5,272 nt of DNA from an uncultured Thiotrichaceae bacterium (GTDB lineage: Bacteria > Pseudomonadota > Gammaproteobacteria > Thiotrichales > Thiotrichaceae): NCBI GenBank assembly GCA_938038645.1, contig CALHTA010000064.1:1-5272 (forward strand), read 5' to 3'. The notes below the pieces were generated by a model. That model searched no databases and was not told the DNA's origin. It worked only from the letters and a program-made list of their open reading frames with translations. The position numbers were made by a program, and so were the translations under genes. Shown piece after piece: positions 1 to 5,272 of the stretch (position 1 is its first letter; each line of letters begins with the position of its first letter).

Positions 1-491
1 TCTCTTCCCAAGATACGGTTGCTTGGGTCATACATGGCTTCGACATTACGTACCATCTCAGTGTCTAGCGTGCTAAACACTAACTCAGGTTTCATTTGAA
101 TGAGCAGAATCATGAGGAAAAAGGGCACGTAGAATAGGGCAGAAGATACGGCCATGACGCGCCATTCTTGCCTCACTAACTGTGGGAATTCACCAGCAAA
201 GAACCCCAGTATTGATTTTAGAAACTGGCTACGACTTCCATAAAGCGCTTGATGACCACGAACCACCATCCGATTCAAACGTTCGACGAGTATTGGGCTA
301 TACATTCTTGAATTAGCTAAGGCATAGTGCTGACAAATTTGGCGGTAGGTCGTGGGTAAATCCAAGGCTTCTGGTTTTTCAGCTTTGCGTTTATGCCGCC
401 AGGACAGGCTCTGGTAATCGAGTACCCGTTCAAAGTGCTGCCAAATTGCTTCGTGGCGCTGGGTGAATTGTTCTTGTCTACCTGAGCTCAT
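1..491 (-). CDS. SpoIIM/DUF95-family membrane protein, N-terminal part (runs off the window at base 1)
   Basis: The minus strand is open from an ATG at 491-489 to the window edge, giving 163 N-terminal residues; the family is usually around 320 residues, so about half is missing. I translated it by hand. It begins MSSGRQEQFTQRHEAIWQHF, a polar helical start with the W-x-x-F/L pattern typical of these proteins. The stretch at residues 65-84 (SPILVERLNRMVVRGHQALY) matches the conserved 'L-V-x-R-L-N-x-x-V-x-R-G-H-x-x-L-Y' region of proteobacterial SpoIIM-like proteins. A first membrane segment follows at about residues 112-131, then the family's typical Y-D-P near residues 153-155. Its ATG overlaps the stop of the RDD gene (ATGA), so the two are probably translationally coupled. 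Despite the family name, this is not a sign of sporulation: in proteobacteria these genes sit in RDD/MoxR/DUF58 clusters of poorly defined envelope function. The family call is fairly sure; the role is unknown. Confidence 0.8.
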   Translation of the reverse strand, partial: MSSGRQEQFTQRHEAIWQHFERVLDYQSLSWRHKRKAEKPEALDLPTTYRQICQHYALANSRMYSPILVERLNRMVVRGHQALYGSRSQFLKSILGFFAGEFPQLVRQEWRVMAVSSALFYVPFFLMILLIQMKPELVFSTLDTEMVRNVEAMYDPSNRILGR

Positions 492-1189
492 CGCTTACCC
501 ATTATCCAGCGTCCCATCCCTGACAAATAATCAGCTGCCGCAGATTGTTCATTGACTAGCGGCCCTGAAAATTTTGCTAGTTCTTCAGCGCGTTCATCGC
601 TTAGTAAATGTCGACGTTGATAAAATTGAATAAGTGCCTGTTGCTCACTCAATTGCAACGGCCTTGGTGGAGCAACCGGTGTGACCTCTGTTTGATTGGC
701 ATTTTTTTGGATACTGTCTTTGTGTAGCACCACCGTGCCTGCCACAATATCTCCAATTCTTTGGAAGCGTTTGTTACTCATAATGCAGAGCAAACCAAAG
801 CCATAGGCAAACGGTAAAAAGTCCACAAAACGCAATAAGTTTCTAATCAGCGAAGCCGCAGGCGTAACAGGGCTCGCATTTTCTTGGGCGACAAATAAGC
901 CAAACATGGACTTTCCAGGTGTTTTTCCTTGATGAAATAGCTCAAAGTAAACCGGGTAGAACCACTCTATAAGGAAAACTAAAATCAGCGTAATCCCGCT
1001 GCCTGTTCTGCCCATAAAGCCTAACACCGCCGCGATAGTAATAATCACTGTGGTGCGTATTAACGTATCGACTAACCACGCATAAAAGCGTAATACAGGG
1101 CCTGCGGGAGCCAGTTTCAGGGCAATACCTTCCGGCGTATTGACAGAATATAGTGTATCAATGGGTAAGGCTTGAGAGCTTTTTATCAT
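488..1189 (-). CDS. RDD-family integral membrane protein
   Basis: This is a complete 233-aa protein of the RDD family, named for a conserved Arg and two Asp residues. The N-terminal 'TPEG...L.L.PAGP..R' lead-in (residues 18-34) is typical of RDD proteins in MoxR-type clusters and supports the chosen start. R34 and D41 flank the first membrane segment (about 42-60). A second segment spans about 65-84, followed by the G-K-T-P-G-K motif at 88-93. R116, R120 and D123 lead into a third segment (about 120-137), and the family-typical G-D-x-x-A-G-T lies at 146-152. Residues 157-233 form a soluble tail: a proline-rich linker (about 170-178), then a charged helical domain. The start lies 6 bp after the recG stop and has no clear Shine-Dalgarno sequence, which suggests coupling to recG translation. 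The stop overlaps the next start. The biochemical role of the family is not settled; transport and envelope assembly have been proposed. Confidence 0.88.
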   Translation of the reverse strand: MIKSSQALPIDTLYSVNTPEGIALKLAPAGPVLRFYAWLVDTLIRTTVIITIAAVLGFMGRTGSGITLILVFLIEWFYPVYFELFHQGKTPGKSMFGLFVAQENASPVTPAASLIRNLLRFVDFLPFAYGFGLLCIMSNKRFQRIGDIVAGTVVLHKDSIQKNANQTEVTPVAPPRPLQLSEQQALIQFYQRRHLLSDERAEELAKFSGPLVNEQSAAADYLSGMGRWIMGKR

Positions 1190-1195
1190 AAAGTT

Positions 1196-3277
1196 TTAGA
1201 CTTGCACGAAGACAGAGGACTGCCTTATCCAACGATCAATCAGGGGTTGAATTGTTTCAGGATGTTCGGACAATAACAAGTCAGCTGTTTCCTGAACTTC
1301 AGGCAACATGACTTCATCTCTAGATAAATCAGCGATGCGAAATTGCAATTCACCGGTTTGTCTGGTTCCAAACACCTCACCGGGTCCACGGATTTCTAAA
1401 TCGATTCGGGCAATTTCAAAACCATCGTTGCTGTTTCGTAGTGCATCTAGACGCTTTCGCGCAATTTTAGATAGCGGTGTTTGATACATCAGTACGCAGC
1501 TGCTAGCGGCTGCGCCTCGCCCCACTCGACCTCTTAGTTGATGTAGCTGGGCCAAACCTAAACGTTCGGCGTTTTCTATAATCATCAAACTGGCATTCGG
1601 CACATCAACGCCCACTTCGATGACGGTGGTTGCCACTAGCAGTGACAGTTCACCACTTTTAAACTGCTGCATCACTTCCTGCTTTTCGATCGCTGACATA
1701 CGACCGTGAACCAAACCGATTGGTATGCCGGGTAGCTGTTCCTGAAGCATTTCATGCGTTTGCTCAGCATTTTCACACTGTAGCGTTTCTGATTCCTCGA
1801 TGAGGGTACACACCCAATACACTTGAGCACCATCAGCGCAGACTGCTTGTATACGCCCAATAATTTCATTGCGACGACTATTAGCGATAACGACTGTTTT
1901 GATGGGGGTGCGACCTGGCGGTAGCTCATCAATGACGGAATAATCCATATCGGCATAAGCCGTCATGGCTAAGGTTCTAGGGATAGGAGTTGCTGTCATT
2001 ATTAGCTGATGTGGATAGCCAAACTCAGGTTTACCTTTGTCCCTTAATGCTAGCCTTTGGCTGACGCCAAAACGATGTTGCTCATCAATAATGACTAGCC
2101 CTAATTTTGCGAATACAACGTCATCTTGAAATAGGGCGTGGGTGCCCACAACGATGTGGCTCATGCCTAGTGCAGCTCTTTCGTTTTGGTCACGGCGCTC
2201 TTTTGCTTTCTGTTTTCCGGCAAGGTTACCAACGTTAAGCCCTAATGGTTCGAACCATTCGGTAAAACAGCGAAGATGTTGTTCTGCAAGTATTTCTGTA
2301 GGTGCCATTAGTGCGACTTGAAAGCCTGCTTCGATTGCAACTAATGCAGCCGCTGCGGCAACCAAGGTTTTACCCGAACCCACATCACCTTGAACCAATC
2401 GTGACATGGGTGTGGCTTGCGCAAGATCATAGCGTAATTCAGCAATAACACGTTGCTGTGCATTAGTGAGAGTAAAGGGTAATGAGTCTTGAAGTGCCTG
2501 CAGTTGTTTGCCTTGAGTGTTCATGGCAATACCCGCTACTTCGCGGCTTTGTAAACGAAACTGCCTCAAGCTTAGTTGATGGGCTAACAATTCTTCGAAG
2601 GCTAGCCTTTTTATTGCGGGATGATAAGCGTTGAGCAGCGCTTGGCTGCTTTCAGCATCAGGTTGATGGATTTGCCGAAGCGCCATTAATAGTTCAGGCA
2701 TTTTGCGATCACGACGTATGGCTAACGGTAAAAAGTCTGGCAAGCCAGCGACTTCTTTTAAAGCGGTAGTAATTAGTCTTCTTAAGCTTCGCTGTTGTAA
2801 GCCTTTTGTGGCAGGGTAAATAGCGGTTAAGGTTTTTTCTAATGGCAGCGGATTTGCTTGGTTTAGCAGTGTGTATTCAGGATGAATCATTTCTAACTGA
2901 TGCATTGACTGACTAATTTCACCAAAGCATCGGATGCGAACGCCTTCACTTAGACCACGTTGTTGAGCGGCGCCAAAATAGAAGAAGCGTAAGGTAAGTT
3001 TTCCTGTGCCATCACTGATACGCGATAGCATCATGCGTCGACCGCGAAAGACCACGTCTGTTTTTTCAACCTCACCTTCGACCAGTACATTTCTTCCACC
3101 CTGCAGCGATGAAATCGGCTGAACTCTGGTACGATCCTGATATTGAGATGGGAGATGAAAAAGCAGGTCTTGAATACAGTGAATATCCAGCTTCTGGAGG
3201 TTTTCCGCCATCTTTGGCCCTACACCTTTTAGGGTAGTAACGGACTCCATTAGTGGGTTATTTAGAGACACATGCAT
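1196..3277 (-). CDS. recG: ATP-dependent DNA helicase RecG
   Basis: RecG is a double-stranded DNA translocase that regresses stalled replication forks and processes Holliday junctions, D-loops and R-loops in the cytoplasm. The 693-aa length equals that of E. coli RecG. The N-terminal part has L-K-G-V-G (16-20), a helix-hairpin-helix-like entry, followed by the OB-fold wedge domain (about 60-150). The superfamily-2 motor is complete: Walker A G-D-V-G-S-G-K-T at 297-304, the DEAD-box variant D-E-Q-H at 398-401, T-A-T at 428-430, and motif VI Q-L-R-G-R-V-G-R at 580-587. The C-terminal G-P-G-E-x-x-G-T-R-Q at 631-640 belongs to the TRG translocation motif. The ATG at 3277 is preferred over Met10 because it keeps the usual distance to L-K-G-V-G, although no good Shine-Dalgarno sequence precedes it. 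It is first in an apparent recG-RDD-SpoIIM transcription unit and divergent from the ACT-protein gene. Confidence 0.98.
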   Translation of the reverse strand: MHVSLNNPLMESVTTLKGVGPKMAENLQKLDIHCIQDLLFHLPSQYQDRTRVQPISSLQGGRNVLVEGEVEKTDVVFRGRRMMLSRISDGTGKLTLRFFYFGAAQQRGLSEGVRIRCFGEISQSMHQLEMIHPEYTLLNQANPLPLEKTLTAIYPATKGLQQRSLRRLITTALKEVAGLPDFLPLAIRRDRKMPELLMALRQIHQPDAESSQALLNAYHPAIKRLAFEELLAHQLSLRQFRLQSREVAGIAMNTQGKQLQALQDSLPFTLTNAQQRVIAELRYDLAQATPMSRLVQGDVGSGKTLVAAAAALVAIEAGFQVALMAPTEILAEQHLRCFTEWFEPLGLNVGNLAGKQKAKERRDQNERAALGMSHIVVGTHALFQDDVVFAKLGLVIIDEQHRFGVSQRLALRDKGKPEFGYPHQLIMTATPIPRTLAMTAYADMDYSVIDELPPGRTPIKTVVIANSRRNEIIGRIQAVCADGAQVYWVCTLIEESETLQCENAEQTHEMLQEQLPGIPIGLVHGRMSAIEKQEVMQQFKSGELSLLVATTVIEVGVDVPNASLMIIENAERLGLAQLHQLRGRVGRGAAASSCVLMYQTPLSKIARKRLDALRNSNDGFEIARIDLEIRGPGEVFGTRQTGELQFRIADLSRDEVMLPEVQETADLLLSEHPETIQPLIDRWIRQSSVFVQV

Positions 3278-3307
3278 CCATTATTTTAGTTGATATAAAT
3301 ACTTCTC

Positions 3308-3336
3308 ATTATAAACACTATCGCTTAGTGTTAGAA
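3308..3336 (-). promoter_or_regulatory. Candidate sigma70 promoter for recG-RDD-SpoIIM
   Basis: Read on the minus strand, a perfect -10 element TATAAT (3313-3308) lies 17 bp downstream of a weak -35 element TTCTAA (3336-3331, 3 of 6 matches). Transcription would start near 3301, giving a short AU-rich leader of about 24 nt before the recG ATG. This promoter uses the same DNA as the plus-strand candidate, offset by one base, so polymerase could not occupy both at once. Confidence 0.5.
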
Positions 3337-3337
3337 T
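3309..3337 (+). promoter_or_regulatory. Candidate sigma70 promoter for the GcvR-like gene
   Basis: A -35 element TTATAA (3309-3314, 4 of 6 matches to TTGACA) is followed by an optimal 17-bp spacer and a -10 element TAGAAT (3332-3337, 5 of 6 matches to TATAAT). Transcription would start near 3344, leaving a leader of about 40 nt that contains the ribosome binding site. The call rests on consensus matching only. Confidence 0.55.
3314..3332. repeat. Perfect 7-bp inverted repeat, possible operator
   Basis: AACACTA (3314-3320) and TAGTGTT (3326-3332) are exact reverse complements separated by TCGCT. The 19-bp site fills the spacer of both overlapping promoter candidates. Its size and position fit a binding site for a dimeric regulator that would block both directions. 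As RNA, a 7-bp AT-rich stem without a U-tract would make a poor terminator. The inverted repeat is plain in the sequence; the operator role is inference, and no regulator is identified. Confidence 0.5.
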
Positions 3338-3370
3338 AACTGTTTGCTCAATCACACATGTTGCGAATAA

Positions 3371-3377
3371 AGGAGTG
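3371..3377 (+). promoter_or_regulatory. Ribosome binding site of the GcvR-like gene
   Basis: AGGAGTG, with a strong AGGAG core at 3371-3375, ends 9 nt before the ATG at 3385. It fixes the start codon. It is the clearest Shine-Dalgarno sequence in the window; recG and the RDD gene lack a comparable one. Confidence 0.85.
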
Positions 3378-3384
3378 ATTTAAA

Positions 3385-3921
3385 ATGAATAATACCTATC
3401 GGGTAGGAGTCTTAGGAACGGGCCGTTCACTGTCCATTGTAAGACGTTTATCTACCGATATCGCTCAGGAAGGATGCGATCTGGTAGCCATTTCAACGCA
3501 AACGCTGGGTGATCATTTTGGCATTATGATGGTGATCGACACCGATGCAAGTAGCAATGAGCTTCGCGGATACCTTGATCCCATTGTTGAGAAATTTGAT
3601 CTCAGCCTAACGGTTGATGCCGTTGATAAATTTGAGTTTTGTCACAAATTTCCAGATGTCTCAATTCATGTTCATGGCGCTGATAAAATTGGTGTTTTTT
3701 CTTACTGTATGGCTATCTTCAATGATGCCGGTTTGGAAATACTCAGTATGCACTCAGACCTGCTGGGAAAAGCAGTGGATGGAGGCGAGGATGAATTCCT
3801 TAATGTCATCAAAGGGCGCGCAACTGAAGGCTTAGAAGAGCTTCAGCGTGCGGCAGAAAACCTTAGAAATAACTCAATCGATGTGTCGATTACGGTAATT
3901 GAAGAGGAAGACGAAGAGTAG
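3385..3921 (+). CDS. GcvR-like tandem ACT-domain regulatory protein
   Basis: This 178-aa protein consists of two ACT domains (about 5-78 and 91-172), the layout of GcvR, the glycine cleavage system repressor protein (about 190 aa in E. coli). E. coli GcvR does not bind DNA itself but works through GcvA and responds to glycine. The second domain keeps the G-A-D-x-x-G loop (98-103) and the following amphipathic helix. In the first domain the usual 'G-P-D-R-P-G' ligand loop reads G-T-G-R-S-L (11-16), so ligand binding there may be altered or lost, while 'E-G-C-D-L' (29-33) and 'T-L-G-D-H-F' (40-45) remain family-like. There is no DNA-binding domain, signal peptide or membrane segment. The C-terminus is an acidic tail (E-E-E-D-E-E). 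It has its own promoter candidate and a strong ribosome binding site. Its neighbour thyA consumes the methylene-tetrahydrofolate that glycine cleavage produces. The fold is sure; equating it with GcvR function is inference, so I give no symbol. Confidence 0.82.
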   Translation: MNNTYRVGVLGTGRSLSIVRRLSTDIAQEGCDLVAISTQTLGDHFGIMMVIDTDASSNELRGYLDPIVEKFDLSLTVDAVDKFEFCHKFPDVSIHVHGADKIGVFSYCMAIFNDAGLEILSMHSDLLGKAVDGGEDEFLNVIKGRATEGLEELQRAAENLRNNSIDVSITVIEEEDEE

Positions 3922-3926
3922 TTTGG

Positions 3927-4721
3927 TTAAACAGCAACGGGGGCTTTGATGTGAGGATGAGGCTCATAGCCCTCGAGCTCGAAATCTTCATACACAAACC
4001 CAAAGATATCCTTCACTTCGGGATTAATCTTCATCGTTGGCAACGCCTTAGGTTCCCTAGCGAGCTGTGTTTCAACTTGATCCATGTGGTTACTGTAGAG
4101 ATGCGCATCCCCAAGCGTATGAATGAAGTCGCCATATTCTAAGTCACAGACTTGAGCAATCATCATTGTTAATAAAGCATAGGATGCAATATTAAACGGC
4201 ACGCCTAAGAATATGTCCGCACTGCGTTGATACAACTGGCAAGACAGCTTGCCGTCAGCAACGTAAAACTGGAATAGGGCATGACAGGGTGGCAACGCCA
4301 TCTGATTGACCAAGCTTACATTCCAAGCGCTAACAATGATTCTTCTAGAGTCAGGAGTGTTTTTGATCTGATCAATAATTTGCGTGATCTGGTCAATATG
4401 CTCTCCATCAGGCGTTGGCCATGAACGCCACTGAACACCGTAAACAGGGCCTAAATCGCCGTTCTCATCAGCCCACTCATCCCAGATTGAAACGCCGTTT
4501 TCCTTCAGGTAAGCAATATTGCTATCGCCCTTGAGGAACCAAAGTAGTTCATGAATGATTGAACGGAGGTGGAGTTTCTTTGTGGTGACTAAAGGAAAGC
4601 CTTCGCTTAAATCATAACGTGCTTGATGGCCAAAGACAGAGGTTGTGCCGGTGCCCGTACGGTCGGTTTTAACCGTGCCGTTTTCTTGCACATGACGCAT
4701 TAAATCGAGATATTGCTTCAT
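3927..4721 (-). CDS. thyA: Thymidylate synthase
   Basis: ThyA methylates dUMP to dTMP using 5,10-methylenetetrahydrofolate, releasing dihydrofolate; it is the cytoplasmic de novo source of thymine nucleotides. The 264-aa length and residue numbering match E. coli ThyA. The phosphate-binding R21 sits in 'D-R-T-G-T-G-T'; E58 and W80 are present; R126-R127 from the partner subunit are in place; the catalytic nucleophile C146 is in 'A-L-P-P-C-H'; then come R166, S167 and D169 ('Y-Q-R-S-A-D'), N177, and H207/Y209, which bind the dUMP sugar. It ends in the conserved 'I-K-A-P-V-A-V'. The ATG lies 11 bp after the lgt stop. The nearest Shine-Dalgarno-like bases (TAGG) overlap that stop, so translation is probably coupled to lgt, much as in E. 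coli, where lgt and thyA form an operon. The stop converges on the ACT-protein gene with 5 bp between them. Confidence 0.99.
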   Translation of the reverse strand: MKQYLDLMRHVQENGTVKTDRTGTGTTSVFGHQARYDLSEGFPLVTTKKLHLRSIIHELLWFLKGDSNIAYLKENGVSIWDEWADENGDLGPVYGVQWRSWPTPDGEHIDQITQIIDQIKNTPDSRRIIVSAWNVSLVNQMALPPCHALFQFYVADGKLSCQLYQRSADIFLGVPFNIASYALLTMMIAQVCDLEYGDFIHTLGDAHLYSNHMDQVETQLAREPKALPTMKINPEVKDIFGFVYEDFELEGYEPHPHIKAPVAV

Positions 4722-4732
4722 AAGCTGTAAAC

Positions 4733-5272
4733 CTAGTCTTTGACAGGGTGCTTTTTATAGCCCCACCAAATTAAGCCGAGGCCTACGAGTAGCATAGGAA
4801 TTGAAAGTAGCTGCCCTTGAGTCATCCACTGAAATGCTACAAAGCCAATGTGTGCATCTGGCACTCGGAAGAATTCGACTATGATTCTGGCGATGGCATA
4901 TCCAACTAAGAAAAGCCCTGTCACTGCACCCATTGGGCGCGGTTTGCTTGAGTATAGCCAGACGATAACAAATAGCGCCAAACCTTCAAGCGCGGCTTGA
5001 TAAAGCTGTGAAGGGTGACGAGCCAATGCGTCAACGTTAGGGAAAACCATTCCCCAAGATACATCCGTTGGGCGTCCCCAAAGCTCAGCATTGATAAAGT
5101 TACCGATTCTACCCGCGCACAGTCCAAGAGGAACAAGAGGAACGACAAAGTCAGAAACTTTCAACAAAGGAAGTTTAAATTTGCGAGCTAGCAACCAGGA
5201 TGCAATACCCACACCGATAAGACCACCGTGGAAGCTCATTCCTCCTTCCCAGATGCGAATTAACATGAGTGG
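4733..5272 (-). CDS. lgt: Phosphatidylglycerol-prolipoprotein diacylglyceryl transferase, C-terminal part (5' end beyond the window)
   Basis: Lgt is the inner-membrane enzyme that moves diacylglyceryl from phosphatidylglycerol onto the lipobox cysteine of prolipoproteins, the first step in lipoprotein maturation. The frame stays open to base 5272, giving 179 residues. The first Met in frame (5266) is internal: homology continues through the two residues before it, and about 88 N-terminal residues are missing by alignment to E. coli Lgt. Visible residues correspond as follows: H15 to H103 (in F-H-G-G-L-I-G), R55 to R143, N58 to N146, E63 to E151 and G66 to G154 (the Lgt signature '[14 protein letters not shown]'), and R129/E133 to R239/E243. 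The 'R-H-P-S-Q-L-Y' motif is at 85-91. Hydrophobic segments lie near 17-30, 42-54, 95-107, 116-135 and 156-171. The loop after the signature is about 20 residues shorter than in E. coli. It heads the lgt-thyA pair. Confidence 0.97.
   Translation of the reverse strand, partial: PLMLIRIWEGGMSFHGGLIGVGIASWLLARKFKLPLLKVSDFVVPLVPLGLCAGRIGNFINAELWGRPTDVSWGMVFPNVDALARHPSQLYQAALEGLALFVIVWLYSSKPRPMGAVTGLFLVGYAIARIIVEFFRVPDAHIGFVAFQWMTQGQLLSIPMLLVGLGLIWWGYKKHPVKD

Larger units (their letters stand above)
3278..3384. promoter_or_regulatory. Divergent intergenic region between recG and the GcvR-like gene
   Basis: This 107-bp AT-rich region is the only sizeable non-coding stretch in the window and must carry the 5' control signals of both flanking genes. 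It holds one promoter candidate on each strand, occupying the same bases, a perfect 7-bp inverted repeat in their common spacer, and a strong Shine-Dalgarno sequence for the plus-strand gene. I see no small ORF with a convincing start and no terminator. Confidence 0.8.

Noticed and set aside
1..491. Evidence for a sporulating host, from the SpoIIM-like gene
   Set aside because: SpoIIM/DUF95 proteins are common in non-sporulating proteobacteria beside RDD and MoxR genes, and every other gene here is gammaproteobacterial in character.
1672..1956. Open frame of 94 codons on the minus strand inside recG
   Set aside because: It is an alternative frame of recG with no recognisable domain; recG is continuous and well conserved here.
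3614..3835. Open frame of 73 codons on the plus strand inside the ACT-protein gene
   Set aside because: It overlaps the second ACT domain in another frame and has no family-like features.
3939..3974. Possible hairpin GGGGGCT / AGCCCTC as a terminator for the ACT-protein gene
   Set aside because: The stem is 7 bp with one G-U pair, the loop is 22 nt, no U-tract follows, and it lies in the conserved 3' coding end of thyA.
3951..4142. Open frame of 63 codons antisense to thyA
   Set aside because: It lies opposite conserved thyA codons, shows no domain and has no convincing ribosome binding site.
4921..5148. Open frame of 75 codons on the minus strand inside lgt
   Set aside because: It is a shifted frame across the Lgt signature region; the real frame carries all catalytic residues.
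5264..5266. ATG as the start of a short Lgt
   Set aside because: Lgt homology continues upstream to the window edge and about 88 residues of the family's N-terminus are missing, so this Met is internal.

Overview
The window looks like ordinary chromosomal DNA from a moderate-GC gammaproteobacterium. ThyA lines up residue for residue with the 264-aa Escherichia coli enzyme, RecG has the same 693-aa length as the E. coli protein, and lgt directly precedes thyA as it does in enterobacteria. The RDD and SpoIIM-like genes behind recG are not an E. coli arrangement, so this is probably a gammaproteobacterium outside the Enterobacterales. I cannot name a genus from the sequence alone.

Layout: the right side carries lgt (its 5' part lies beyond the window) and thyA, both on the minus strand and 11 bp apart. 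A single plus-strand gene at 3385-3921 encodes a GcvR-like tandem-ACT protein. It converges on thyA with only 5 bp between the stop codons. A 107-bp divergent intergenic region (3278-3384) separates it from recG. This region holds two promoter candidates lying almost exactly on top of each other on opposite strands, with a perfect 7-bp inverted repeat filling their shared spacer. To the left, on the minus strand, run recG, an RDD-family membrane protein gene 6 bp downstream, and a SpoIIM/DUF95-family gene that starts in a 4-bp ATGA overlap with the RDD stop and leaves the window at base 1.

Functional themes: Lgt lipidates prolipoproteins; ThyA makes dTMP from dUMP using methylene-tetrahydrofolate; the ACT protein resembles the repressor of the glycine cleavage system, which produces methylene-tetrahydrofolate; RecG remodels stalled forks and branched DNA. 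The RDD and SpoIIM pair matches the start of a cluster often completed by MoxR-type AAA ATPase, DUF58 and DUF4129 genes, which would lie to the left of this window.

All genes are intact or cut only by the window edges. I see no tRNA, rRNA, CRISPR, insertion sequence, phage gene or convincing intrinsic terminator, and no non-coding stretch exceeds 107 bp. I found no new multi-gene system. The most interesting items are the coincident divergent promoters with their inverted repeat and the altered ligand-loop region in the first ACT domain.
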